This document shows positions 1-8,676 of a stretch of 64,000 bases of DNA, in pieces. The DNA lies in assembly GCF_040702505.1 (NCBI RefSeq), contig NZ_JBFBLC010000005.1, positions 186,001 to 250,000 of the forward strand. The letters are read 5' to 3'. This stretch comes from Terrabacter sp040702505. GTDB taxonomy: Bacteria; Actinomycetota; Actinomycetes; Actinomycetales; Dermatophilaceae. The notes below the pieces were generated by a model. The model was not told the DNA's origin, made no database searches, and was given only the letters and a program-made list of their open reading frames with translations. A program made the translations under genes and the position numbers. Each line of letters begins with the position of its first letter. Within the stretch, counting starts at the first letter, position 1.

Positions 1-427
1 GCGCCTCGACGTCGTTGGTCGTGCGCGAGACGAGGTCGCCGGTCCCGGCACGCTCGACGGTCGACAGGGGCAGCTCGACGACGCGTTCCATGAACTGCTC
101 GCGCAGCTCCGCGAAGATCGTCTCGCCGAGGACGAACGAGGCCTGGCGTGCGAACCAGGTGGCCACCGTCTGCACGACCACCGCGGCCGCGATCCACAGG
201 GCGAGCCGGTTGACGACAGCGAGCGACCGGCCGTGGCTGATCTCGTCGACGAGCAGGCCGATGACGCGCGGCGCGACGAGCGCGGCGACGGCGGCCACGG
301 CGTGCAGCCCCACGACGCCGAGGATGCTGCGACGGTGCCGGCGGGCGAGGCCGCGAGTGTGCGCCCGGACCGAGTCCATGTCGGCCACCGGGAGCGAGCG
401 CCCCGGAACGGCAGGTGCCTGGGTCAT
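1..427 (-). CDS. ABC exporter transmembrane/ATPase subunit, 3' part outside the window
   Basis: Only the first 142 residues are visible; the gene runs off the left edge. They form the start of an ABC exporter membrane domain: two hydrophobic helices (about residues 28-50 and 60-80), then the coupling segment with LREQFMERVVELPL and the family motif GDLVSRTTNDVEA. The ATG lies at 427-425 and overlaps the stop of the neighbouring ABC gene as ATGA, so the two are translationally coupled and probably form a heterodimer. The nucleotide-binding domain is not in view. Because the neighbour's ATPase is degenerate, this subunit would be expected to supply the canonical Walker motifs; that is inference. 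Substrate unknown. Confidence 0.85.
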   Translation of the reverse strand, partial: MTQAPAVPGRSLPVADMDSVRAHTRGLARRHRRSILGVVGLHAVAAVAALVAPRVIGLLVDEISHGRSLAVVNRLALWIAAAVVVQTVATWFARQASFVLGETIFAELREQFMERVVELPLSTVERAGTGDLVSRTTNDVEA

Positions 428-2148
428 CAGTCCTCCTCTCCTCGGACGACGGTGCGTCGGTAGTCGGGCACGCCGGCCATCAGCGCGGCGTGCGTGCCCT
501 CGGCAGCGAGCCGGCCCCCGCGCAGGAACACGACGTGGTCGGCCCGGTCGAGCAGCAGCGGGCTGGCCGACATCACGACGGTCGTGCGCCCGGCGCGGGC
601 GGCGGTCAGGCGGCCGGCGATGCGCGACTCGGTGTGGGCGTCGACGGCGCTGGTGGGCTCGACGAGCACGAGGGTGTCGGCGCCGGTGAGCAGGGCGCGG
701 GTCAGGGCGAGCCGCTGGCGCTGGCCGCCGGAGAAGGCCCGGCCGCGCTCCTCGACCTCGTTGTCGAGGCCGCCGGGGAGCGCCTCGAGCACGTCGTCGC
801 CGCTCGCCACGGCGAGGGCCTCGAGAATCTCGCCGTCGTCGTGCTCGCCCCACGGGTCCAGCTCCTCGCGGAGCGTGCCGGTGAACAGGCGCGGGTCGCT
901 CTCGCTCACGACGATGCGGGCCCGGACCTCCGACAGGGCGGCGTCGGCCAGCCGGGTCCCGTCGAGGCGCACGTCCGTCTCGCCGGGGCCGAATCGGCCC
1001 AGGCGGTCGGCCAGGGCGGCCGACTCCTCCGGTCGCGCCGAGACGACGACGGTGAAGCGCCCGGGCTCCACGGTGCTCCCACTGTCGGGGTCGTGCAGCC
1101 GGGCCGGGCCCTGGGGGAGCGGGTGCGGCTCGGCCGTCTCCGACTGGTCGGGGCGGACCCGCAGGATGCGCGTCAGCTTGCCCGCGCCGATGTGCGCGCG
1201 GGTCGCGCGGTCGACCATCTCGGTGGCGGTGCGCAGCGGGATGACGAGGAAGGCGGTGTAGCCGTAGAACGCGACGAGCTGCCCCGCCGTGATCTCGCCC
1301 TCGATCGCGAACCGCGCGCCCAGCCACACCACGATGAGCACGAAGATGCCGGGCAGCAGCACCTGGGCGGCGTCGAGGGCGGCCTGGTAGCCCGCCACGG
1401 TGTTACCGACGCGGCGCACGGACTGGGACTGGACGGCATACCTGCGGAGGAAGGTCTGCTCGCCGCCGATGCCGCGCAGCACGCGCAGGCCCGCGACGGT
1501 GTCGGCGCCGAGGCCGATGAGTTTGCCCGACTCCTCGCGCTGGGCGAGCTGGCGTTGCTGCAGCGGGCGCACGATGAAGGTGAGGCACCCGACGAGCACC
1601 GGGACGCCGATGAGGACGACGAGACCGAGGGGTGTCGAGGCGCCGAGCAGGATGAGCGCGACGACGACGTAGGACACGACCGCCCCGGCGAACCGTGCCG
1701 CGACGTCGTAGAGGCCGCCGATGCGCATCGCGTCGGAGCTGACCGTCGCCACGACGTCGCCGGTGGGCACCGCACGCGTCAGGGCCTCGCCGGTTTCGGC
1801 GGCCTTGTGACCGATGAGCTGGGCGGAACGGAACGCGCCCTGCATCCAGTTGATGACCGCGTACTTGTGGCGCATCGCCCCGGAGGCCGCGCTCAGCACG
1901 ACGAGCCCGATGAGGATGAGGCACCACCGGAGCAGGGAGCCGAAGTCGCCGCCGATGACGCCCTCGTCGATCGCCTTGCCCATCGCGGCGGGGAAGAGCG
2001 CCTGGCTCACGAGCCACACGACGCCGAACGCGATCGCCACCACCAGGGTGCGCCACTGGCCCTTGCCGACCCACCGCAGGTATGCCGTCGGGCTCGTCAG
2101 GTCGGGGGTGCCTGGGTCGGCGTGGGGCAGCGTGATCACTTGCTGCAC
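427..2148 (-). CDS. ABC exporter subunit with degenerate nucleotide-binding domain
   Basis: A 573-residue protein with an N-terminal six-helix membrane domain (about residues 25-310) and a C-terminal ABC ATPase domain. The signature motif SGGQRQRLAL (about 471-480) is intact. The Walker A position (about 368-377) reads VSARPEESAA, with no glycine-rich loop and no Lys-Ser/Thr. Walker B reads LVLVEPTSAVD, where Val replaces the Mg-binding Asp while the Glu is kept. The H-loop position reads VVMSASP, without the histidine. It can therefore donate a signature motif to its partner's ATP site but probably cannot bind nucleotide normally itself. The start is GTG. It lies 24 bp after mnhG and overlaps the next ABC gene by 4 bp, so it may be the tail of the antiporter operon. 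Substrate cannot be told. Confidence 0.88.
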   Translation of the reverse strand: MQQVITLPHADPGTPDLTSPTAYLRWVGKGQWRTLVVAIAFGVVWLVSQALFPAAMGKAIDEGVIGGDFGSLLRWCLILIGLVVLSAASGAMRHKYAVINWMQGAFRSAQLIGHKAAETGEALTRAVPTGDVVATVSSDAMRIGGLYDVAARFAGAVVSYVVVALILLGASTPLGLVVLIGVPVLVGCLTFIVRPLQQRQLAQREESGKLIGLGADTVAGLRVLRGIGGEQTFLRRYAVQSQSVRRVGNTVAGYQAALDAAQVLLPGIFVLIVVWLGARFAIEGEITAGQLVAFYGYTAFLVIPLRTATEMVDRATRAHIGAGKLTRILRVRPDQSETAEPHPLPQGPARLHDPDSGSTVEPGRFTVVVSARPEESAALADRLGRFGPGETDVRLDGTRLADAALSEVRARIVVSESDPRLFTGTLREELDPWGEHDDGEILEALAVASGDDVLEALPGGLDNEVEERGRAFSGGQRQRLALTRALLTGADTLVLVEPTSAVDAHTESRIAGRLTAARAGRTTVVMSASPLLLDRADHVVFLRGGRLAAEGTHAALMAGVPDYRRTVVRGEED

Positions 2149-2172
2149 CTTACGTCCGGGCTCGGCGCAGCC

Positions 2173-2553
2173 TCACCTGGTTTTCGGCTCGGTGTCCTCA
2201 TCGGATCGGGCGCGCGCGAGGGCCTGCGACAGCTCGTCGACCTCGAGGGTGTCGGTGTCGACTCGCCGGTTGCGGTAGGCCGCGCGGCCGACGAGGTGGG
2301 CCGACACGGGGGAGGTGAAGAACTGGGTGGCAGCGAGCAGGACGAGGGTCGTGACCGCGGCCCAGGTGCGCAGGGTCAGCGCGAGGCCGGTGAGGATGAG
2401 GATCAGGCCGAGGGTCTGCGGCTTGGTGGCGGCGTGCAGCCGCGAGAGCGTGTCGGTGAAGCGGACGAGACCCACGGCCCCGGCGAGGCAGAGGAGCGCC
2501 CCGAGCAGCAGGCAGGCGGCGCCGGCGCCGTCGAGCAGCGACCACCAGGTCAT
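2173..2553 (-). CDS. mnhG: Na+/H+ antiporter subunit G
   Basis: 126 residues, with three hydrophobic segments in the first ~95 residues and a hydrophilic tail, as usual for MnhG/MrpG. Recognisable family stretches are GLVRFTDTLSRLHAATKP and FFTSPVSAHLVGRAAY. It is the last gene of the Mrp operon and its ATG overlaps the mnhF stop (ATGA, 2550-2553). MrpG is a small accessory membrane subunit needed for assembly of the cation/proton antiporter complex; that role comes from family knowledge. Confidence 0.93.
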   Translation of the reverse strand: MTWWSLLDGAGAACLLLGALLCLAGAVGLVRFTDTLSRLHAATKPQTLGLILILTGLALTLRTWAAVTTLVLLAATQFFTSPVSAHLVGRAAYRNRRVDTDTLEVDELSQALARARSDEDTEPKTR

Positions 2554-2870
2554 GGGTGCTCCCGCCCCTCGGTGTGCCCGTCGGTGGCTTCGCGCACCAC
2601 CGCGGCGGGCTCGTCGGAGTCACGCGACAGGAAGCGGGTGACGGCCACGCCGCCGACGAACCCGACGAGGCCGAGGATCATCAGCAGCGGCAGGTAGGTC
2701 GTGGTGCGCGTGCGCGCCGACTCGATCGCGACACCGGCGATGACGACGACGAGCAGGATCTCGGCGGCGATGATGCGGTCGAGGTTGCTCGGGCCCTTGA
2801 ACAGGCGCACGACCACGAGGGCGGCTGCGGCGCCCAGCATCGCGAGCGCGGCGCCGATGACGACGGTCAT
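2550..2870 (-). CDS. mnhF: Na+/H+ antiporter subunit F
   Basis: 106 residues with three membrane helices. The family core KGPSNLDRIIAAEILLVV is clear, followed by TTYLPLLMILGLVGFVGGVA. The ATG at 2870 was chosen because the protein then begins directly with the first helix (MTVVIGAALAML) and overlaps the mnhE stop by 4 bp (ATGA). A longer open frame upstream is antisense or shifted noise inside mnhE. MrpF is a small membrane subunit of the Mrp complex, reported in some Mrp systems to affect bile salt or Na+ handling. Confidence 0.93.
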   Translation of the reverse strand: MTVVIGAALAMLGAAAALVVVRLFKGPSNLDRIIAAEILLVVVIAGVAIESARTRTTTYLPLLMILGLVGFVGGVAVTRFLSRDSDEPAAVVREATDGHTEGREHP

Positions 2871-3559
2871 GGCTTCTCCTCCTCGTTGGCTGCCTCGGAC
2901 TCCGGGGCGTCGGTGGGCTCGGTGGACCCGGTGGGCTCGGTGCCGGTTGCTCGGGGCGTCGGCCACGGCGCTCCGGCCTCGAGGGCGGCGATCTCCTCGC
3001 GCGAGCCGAGGGCCCGCACGACGCGCCGTTCGACGGCCAGAGCATTGGCGCGCTGGGCCTCGATGCGCCCCTCCCGCTCGACGTCGAGCAGGTGCAGGTA
3101 GAGCACGGAGGTCGACCGCCTCGCCTCGACGACGACCGAGCCGGGCACGAGGGCGATGAGCTCGGCCGTGAGTGTCAGGTAGAGGTCGGACCGCGAGCGC
3201 AGCTGCACCTCGATGACGGCGTTGCGCGGACTGCGGCGCCCGAAGGCCAGCCGCATGACCTGCCAGGAGGACTGCACGAGGTCGACCAGGAATCGGCCGA
3301 TGAGCAGGGCAACCCGGTGCGGCCGCAGCCGGCCCTGGAACTCGATGGAGGGCAGGGGGAACGCATACGTGACGAGCAGCCCGACGAGGATGCCGTTGAC
3401 GACGTTGCCCCAGCTGAGGCGGTCCCACAGCAGAATCCAGGCCAGGGCGATGGTCGCGACCGCGCGCGGCTGGAACTCGCGCCGACGCCGCGGGGGACGG
3501 CGCGGAGCCGCAGCCGGGGCCGTGGACGTCTCGGGGCCGGGTGTGGCTGCGCCGCTCAT
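2867..3559 (-). CDS. mnhE: Na+/H+ antiporter subunit E
   Basis: 230 residues. A basic proline-rich N terminus (RRPPRRRREFQPR) is followed by two membrane helices around residues 33-72 and then the MrpE cytoplasmic domain with YLTLTAELIALVPGSVVVE. The C-terminal 40 residues are low-complexity and acidic (TEPTGSTEPTDAPESE), a lineage extension beyond the usual ~160-residue family length. The ATG at 3559 overlaps the mnhD stop by 4 bp. MrpE is needed for full antiport activity in characterised systems. Confidence 0.92.
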   Translation of the reverse strand: MSGAATPGPETSTAPAAAPRRPPRRRREFQPRAVATIALAWILLWDRLSWGNVVNGILVGLLVTYAFPLPSIEFQGRLRPHRVALLIGRFLVDLVQSSWQVMRLAFGRRSPRNAVIEVQLRSRSDLYLTLTAELIALVPGSVVVEARRSTSVLYLHLLDVEREGRIEAQRANALAVERRVVRALGSREEIAALEAGAPWPTPRATGTEPTGSTEPTDAPESEAANEEEKP

Positions 3560-5184
3560 CGGCGCACCTCCGGGGGCAGGACGCTCGTGACGTAGGGCTG
3601 CCGGCTGGCGAGGTCGGCCGCGGCTCGCTGCGTGTAGGCGTAGAGGGGGCCGGCCACGACGGTGATGAGCAGCCCGACGGCGGTCATCGCCGCGGTGGCG
3701 CCCAGCATCGTGCGGGGCAGGGTCCGCGGCGGCGCCTGGACGAGGACCGCGACACCGCCTTCGGCAGCGTCGGGGCTGGCGTCGCCGGCGTCGCCTGCCG
3801 GGGTCGGACGCGGCGCTGCCGGGGCGTCGGCGAGGGTGCGCCAGAAGGCCTGGCTCCACACCTTGGCGAGGGCGTAGAGCGTGAGCAGGCTCGTCACGAT
3901 GCCGCCCACGACGAGCAGCCAGGCGAGCGGCGTGCCGACGGCGATACCGGCGTCGAGCAGGCCCACCTTCGCGAGGAACCCGGACAGCGGCGGGATGCCC
4001 GAGAGGTTCATCGCCGAGACGAAGAAGAGCGTCGCGAGCACCGGCGAGGCGGCCGCGAGGCCCCCGAGGCGGTCCAGGGAGGTCGTGCCGGCGAGCCGTT
4101 CGACGAGGCCGGTGATGAGGAAGAGCGCCGTCTGGATCGTGATGTGGTGGGCGACGTAGAAGATCGCGCCGGCTGTGCCGGCCTCCGTGGCCAGGGCGAT
4201 GCCGAAGACCATGTAGCCGATGTGGCTGACCAGGGTGAAGGACAGGATCCGCTTGAGCCCGGACTGCGACACGGCGCCCAGGATGCCGACCACCATCGTC
4301 AGCAGCGCTGCCCACATGAGCAGCCCCTGCAGCGGCGAGTCCGGGAAGAGCAGCGTCTGCACGCGGATGATCGCGTAAACACCGACCTTGGTCAGCAGGC
4401 CGGCGAAGACGGCCGTGACCGGCGCCGGGGCGGTGGGGTAGCTGTCGGGCAGCCACGCCGACATCGGGAAGATCGCCGCCTTGATGCCGAAGGCGGTGAG
4501 CAGGCAGAGCTGGAGCACGAGCGCGACGGCGGGGGAGAGGTGCCCGATGCGGATCGCGAGCTGCGCGAGGTTGACGGTGCCCGTGGCGGCGTAGACGGCC
4601 GCGATGCCGACAAGGAAGAGCGCGGAGCTCAGGAGGCTGACGACGACGTAGGTGGTGCCCGCGTGGATGCGGGCGGCCGAGCCGCCGAGGGTGATGAGGA
4701 CGTAGGAGCTGAAGAGCAGGATCTCGAACCCGACGAACAGGTTGAAGAGGTCGCCGGCGAGGAAGGCGTTGGCCACTCCGGCGGCGAGCACGAGGTAGGT
4801 CGGGTGGAAGATCGTCAGCGGCGTCTCGCTCTCGCCCTCCTCCTCGCTCTCGGCCTGGCCCTGTCCGATGGCGAAGACGAGCACAAGCAGGGTGACGATG
4901 CCCGACACGAGCAGCATGAGGGCGCTGAGGCGGTCGGCCACGAGCGAGATGCCGAGGGGCTCCTGCCACCCGCCGAGCCACAGGACCTGGGGTCCGTGCG
5001 CGTCGGTCTGCCAGACGAGCAGGGCGGCGACCGCGACCACGGCGGCCAGCACCGCGATGCTGACGCCCCGCTGCAGCCGCGGCGACCGGCGGAAGGCGAG
5101 GGTCAGCGCGGCCCCGAGCAGGGGCAGCAGCACGGGCAGCGGGACGAGGTCGGGCACGTGGATTCCGGTCGGCAGGTCGATCAC
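3556..5184 (-). CDS. mnhD: Na+/H+ antiporter subunit D (NuoN/NuoM-like)
   Basis: 542 residues and about 14 predicted helices of the proton-translocating 'antiporter-like' fold shared with complex I subunits. Key residues are present: Glu154 in LFNLFVGFEILLFSS and Lys235 in TAFGIKAAIFPMSAWLPDSY. An acidic loop (residues ~110-120, AESEEEGESE) and a proline/alanine-rich loop near residues 465-495 look like lineage insertions. The start is GTG at 5184, overlapping the mnhC stop as GTGA; a longer upstream extension would read arginine-rich non-membrane sequence and was rejected. Confidence 0.94.
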   Translation of the reverse strand: MIDLPTGIHVPDLVPLPVLLPLLGAALTLAFRRSPRLQRGVSIAVLAAVVAVAALLVWQTDAHGPQVLWLGGWQEPLGISLVADRLSALMLLVSGIVTLLVLVFAIGQGQAESEEEGESETPLTIFHPTYLVLAAGVANAFLAGDLFNLFVGFEILLFSSYVLITLGGSAARIHAGTTYVVVSLLSSALFLVGIAAVYAATGTVNLAQLAIRIGHLSPAVALVLQLCLLTAFGIKAAIFPMSAWLPDSYPTAPAPVTAVFAGLLTKVGVYAIIRVQTLLFPDSPLQGLLMWAALLTMVVGILGAVSQSGLKRILSFTLVSHIGYMVFGIALATEAGTAGAIFYVAHHITIQTALFLITGLVERLAGTTSLDRLGGLAAASPVLATLFFVSAMNLSGIPPLSGFLAKVGLLDAGIAVGTPLAWLLVVGGIVTSLLTLYALAKVWSQAFWRTLADAPAAPRPTPAGDAGDASPDAAEGGVAVLVQAPPRTLPRTMLGATAAMTAVGLLITVVAGPLYAYTQRAAADLASRQPYVTSVLPPEVRR

Positions 5185-5663
5185 GGGGTGGGGCTCCGGT
5201 CCTCGTCGGCGAGCTCGTCGGACGTCGTCGTGGGGGTGTCGGACGGGTCGTAGGTGGAGGAGGTCTGGTCCTCGAGGGCGAGGCGCTGGATGTGCGCGTC
5301 CTCGGTGTCGTCGGGCACGTCGTCGGTGCCCGAGATCTGCCACAGCCGGTAGGACAGCGCGAGCAGGAAGCCGATGGTGGCGAGCGAGATGACGATCGCC
5401 GTCAGCACCATCGCCTGCGGCAGCGGGTCGCTGATCGCCGCGGGGTCATCACCGACGAACGGCGCCCGCCCGGCCCGGCCGCTGATGACGAGGTAGAGCA
5501 CGGCCACGCCGTTGCCGATGAGGACCATCCCGAGCAGGACGCGCACGAGGCTGCGGTCGAGCGCCAGGGCCGTGCCCGTCGTCACGAGGGCGACGGTGAC
5601 GAGCACGAGGGTGAGGTTCGGCTGCAGCGAGGCCTCGATGAGGGCCGGGGCGAGCGTGGTCAC
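5181..5663 (-). CDS. mnhC: Na+/H+ antiporter subunit C (NuoK-like)
   Basis: 160 residues with three membrane helices in the first ~112, homologous in fold to NuoK. The motif VRVLLGMVLIGNGVAVLYLV and the PLPQAMVLTAIVISLATIGF helix are typical of MnhC. The C-terminal ~45 residues are hydrophilic and acidic, a longer tail than usual. It overlaps both neighbours by 4 bp, inside the mnh operon. Confidence 0.94.
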   Translation of the reverse strand: MTTLAPALIEASLQPNLTLVLVTVALVTTGTALALDRSLVRVLLGMVLIGNGVAVLYLVISGRAGRAPFVGDDPAAISDPLPQAMVLTAIVISLATIGFLLALSYRLWQISGTDDVPDDTEDAHIQRLALEDQTSSTYDPSDTPTTTSDELADEDRSPTP

Positions 5664-8548
5664 GGCGACACCACCTCTGCGTCAGCCCTCTCCTCTCCGT
5701 CCGCCTCGTCCTCTTCGTCCGCGTCCTCGCTGGCGATCTGGCGGTCGATGCCGGTGCCGAGGCTGCGCACGATGTCGAGCATCATCCCGACGACGATGAG
5801 GTAGACGCCGACGTCGAAGAGGAGCGAGGTCACCAGGTGCACCTCGCCCCACGGCGGCAGCGTGAAGTCGACGGCGGTCGTCTCGAGGACGGTGCCGCCG
5901 AACGCCAGCGGCGCCAGCGCCGAGCCGACGACGACGAGCAGGCCCAGCCCGACCAGCAGGCCGGCGTCGAAGGGCGCCGCCTCGTCGAGCTCGTAGCGGC
6001 CCCCGGCCAGGTAACGCACGACGAGCGCAAGTCCCGCGACGAGCCCGCCCGCGAAGCCACCGCCCGGCTGGTTGTGGCCGGCGAAGAGCAGGAAGAGCGA
6101 GGCCGCCAGCATCACGTGGAAGACGAGCCGCGTCACGACCTCGAAGATCACCGACCGCTTCTCGGTGCGCAGGGTTCGGCCGCCGTGCAGCCAGGTGCCT
6201 CGCACCGGGTCGGTCGCGGGGAGCTCCTTGGCGGTCGCGCGCGAGAGGCGGGTGTTGCGGGTGCGCACGAAGATGAGGCTGGCGATGCCGGTCGCGGCCG
6301 CGACCAGCACCGACACCTCGCCGAGCGTGTCCCATGCGCGGATGTCGACGAGCGTGACGTTGACGATGTTCTTGCCGTGGCCGAACGCGTACGCCTCCTC
6401 GGGGAACCCGCCCGAGACGGGCTCGGTGCGCCGACCGCCGGACGCGACGAGGGCGATGGCGCCGACGGACACCCCGACGGCTGCTCCGAGCGCGATGCGC
6501 CAGGTGCGCGACGGCGAGTGCGGGTGCCGGGTGAACTTGGTGGGCAGCCGTCGCAGCGCCAGCACGAACACCACGAGCGAGACGGTCTCCACCAGCATCT
6601 GGGTGATCGCCAGGTCCGGGGCGCCGTGCAGGATGAAGAGGAGCGACACGCCGTAGCCGGTCGCGCCCACGAGCATGACGGCGGTGAGGCGGCGGCGCGT
6701 CACGAGGACGAGCACGGCCGCGGCCACGACGACGAGGCCGACCACTGCCTGGCCGGGGTTGTCCCACAGGCGAACCGACGGGAAGGTGCCGCGGGTGAGC
6801 GCAGCGAGCCCGGGCAGCGCGACGAAGACGAGCAGGATGCCGGCGAGGTAGATCGGCAGCGACCCCCGCTGGGTCACGGCGGTCATCTCGACCGCGCCCC
6901 GGTCGACCCAGCGCAGCGCCCGGGCGAAGCCGCGCTCGCCGTCGACGAGCGGCGGCACCCCGGCCTGCACGCGAGCGACCACGGTGCGCTGGACGAAGAG
7001 CCCCAGTCCGAGCGCCACGGACACGAGCGAGAGCAGGAGCGGCACCGTGACGCCGTGCCAGAGGGCGAGCGACTCCGGCTCGGCCCCGACACTGAACTGG
7101 GCGGCATACGGCAGCAGCCAGGGGGACTCGAGGGGCGCCAGCAGCCCGAGCGCCAGCCCGGCGACGCCGAGCAGCAGCGGTGAGAGCACGAAGCCGGGGT
7201 GGGCCGCCCTGACGGGCGTCGGCGGCACGCCGGGCTTGGTCGCGAAGGCGCCCCAGAGGAAGCGGGCGGTGTAGGCGACGGTGAGCGCGGAGCCGGCGAC
7301 GACGCCCGTGACCGCCAGCCAGCTCCATGGCGCGGGCAGCGGGACGGAGGTCTGCACGTCCTGCCACAGCGCCTCGAGCGCGCTCTCCTTGGACACGAAC
7401 CCGGCGAGCGGGACGATGCCGGCCATCGACAGCCCGGCGAGGGTGGCCGGCACCGCGACCGGGAGCAGCTGCCGGCCCACGCCGGAGAGCTCGCGCAGGT
7501 CCCGGGTGCCGGTGCACTTGTCGACGACGCCCACCGTGAGGAAGAGCGTCGACTTGAAGAGGGCGTGCGCGATGACGAGCGCGAGCGCGGCCAGTGCCGA
7601 GGCCTTGGTGCCGAGTCCGGCGATCGACACGATGAAACCGAGCTGGCTGACGGTGCCGTAGGCGAGCAGGAGCTTGATGTCGTGCTGGCGCAGCGCCCGC
7701 CAGCCACCGACGAGCATCGTGAAGAGGCCGAGGCCCACCGTCAGGGCGTGCCACGCGGGGGCTCCGGCGAAGACGGGCGCGAGCAGCGCCACGAGGTAGA
7801 TGCCGGCCTTGACCATCGCGGCCGCGTGCAGGTAGGCGCTGACGGGGGTCGGGGCGGCCATCGCCCCCGGCAGCCAGAAGTGGAACGGCACGAGCGCCGA
7901 CTTCGACAGGGCCCCGACGAGGAGCAGCACCACCGAGGCGGTCGTCAGTGCGTCCAGCGGCGGCGGGTGGGCGAGGAGCACCGCGATCGAGTAGGTGTGG
8001 TGCACGCCGAGGGCGATGATGCCGATGAGCATCGCGAGGCCGCCCAGCGTGGTGACGAGCAGCGCCTGCATGGCTGCGCGCCGGTTCGTCGAGCTGGCCG
8101 GGTTGTGCCCGATCAGCAGGTAGGAGAAGACCGTCGTCAGCTCCCAGAAGACGTAGAGCACGAGCAGGTTGTCGGTCAGGACGAGGCCGAGCATCGCGCC
8201 GGCGAACGCGATGAACACGGAGCTGAAGCGCCACAGCGTCGGGTCGCGGTCGCTGAAGTACCACCGGCAGTAGAGCAGCACGAGGGCGCCGACGCCGGTC
8301 ACGAGCAGGCCCAGCACCCACGACAGGGTGGTGAGCCGGAAGTCGAGGTCGAGCCCGAGGCCCGGCACCCATGTGATCCGCTGGGTCGGGAGGTTGCCCG
8401 CCCGGACGTCCCACGCGACCGACACGAGCCAGCCGAACGAGACCGCGGGCACCAGCGCGAGGACGAGGAAGGCCCTGCTGTGCAGCGTCTTGGCGAGCCA
8501 CGGCGCGGACGCGGCGGCGATCAGGTGCAGGAGCAGCAGTTGCGCCAC
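5660..8548 (-). CDS. mnhA: Fused Na+/H+ antiporter subunits A and B
   Basis: 962 residues. Residues ~1-780 are MnhA (NuoL-like): Glu136 in LYVFWELTTVFSYLLIG, the lysine helix VKAGIYLVALLAPV, and the C-terminal MbhD/MbhE-like helices. The last ~160 residues are an MnhB domain with NQPGGGFAGGLVAGLAL and GGTVLETTAVDFTLPPWG, so A and B are one polypeptide, as in other actinobacterial Mrp loci. GTG start with GAAGGG upstream. This is the first gene of the six-gene operon A/B-C-D-E-F-G. The complex exchanges cytoplasmic Na+ (or K+) for protons for pH and salt homeostasis. Confidence 0.95.
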   Translation of the reverse strand: MAQLLLLHLIAAASAPWLAKTLHSRAFLVLALVPAVSFGWLVSVAWDVRAGNLPTQRITWVPGLGLDLDFRLTTLSWVLGLLVTGVGALVLLYCRWYFSDRDPTLWRFSSVFIAFAGAMLGLVLTDNLLVLYVFWELTTVFSYLLIGHNPASSTNRRAAMQALLVTTLGGLAMLIGIIALGVHHTYSIAVLLAHPPPLDALTTASVVLLLVGALSKSALVPFHFWLPGAMAAPTPVSAYLHAAAMVKAGIYLVALLAPVFAGAPAWHALTVGLGLFTMLVGGWRALRQHDIKLLLAYGTVSQLGFIVSIAGLGTKASALAALALVIAHALFKSTLFLTVGVVDKCTGTRDLRELSGVGRQLLPVAVPATLAGLSMAGIVPLAGFVSKESALEALWQDVQTSVPLPAPWSWLAVTGVVAGSALTVAYTARFLWGAFATKPGVPPTPVRAAHPGFVLSPLLLGVAGLALGLLAPLESPWLLPYAAQFSVGAEPESLALWHGVTVPLLLSLVSVALGLGLFVQRTVVARVQAGVPPLVDGERGFARALRWVDRGAVEMTAVTQRGSLPIYLAGILLVFVALPGLAALTRGTFPSVRLWDNPGQAVVGLVVVAAAVLVLVTRRRLTAVMLVGATGYGVSLLFILHGAPDLAITQMLVETVSLVVFVLALRRLPTKFTRHPHSPSRTWRIALGAAVGVSVGAIALVASGGRRTEPVSGGFPEEAYAFGHGKNIVNVTLVDIRAWDTLGEVSVLVAAATGIASLIFVRTRNTRLSRATAKELPATDPVRGTWLHGGRTLRTEKRSVIFEVVTRLVFHVMLAASLFLLFAGHNQPGGGFAGGLVAGLALVVRYLAGGRYELDEAAPFDAGLLVGLGLLVVVGSALAPLAFGGTVLETTAVDFTLPPWGEVHLVTSLLFDVGVYLIVVGMMLDIVRSLGTGIDRQIASEDADEEDEADGEERADAEVVSP

Positions 8549-8676
8549 GGCGGCCCTTCGGTCGTCGGGTGGGTCAAGGCTCGGTCACGTCGGTTCAGGT
8601 CGTGGCCACGATCCTACGCGCGCGGGAGCCTGCCTCCGGATCGGGGACCAGCGGGTGGACCTCCCTCGGCAACCGC

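Noticed and set aside
415..2697. 760-residue plus-strand open frame rich in Gly/Ala/Glu/Asp/Arg
   Set aside because: Antisense to the ABC exporter and mnhG; composition is that of a GC-rich shadow frame and no domain is visible. The same applies to long plus-strand frames across 3541-8800 and the minus-strand frame 12803-15718.
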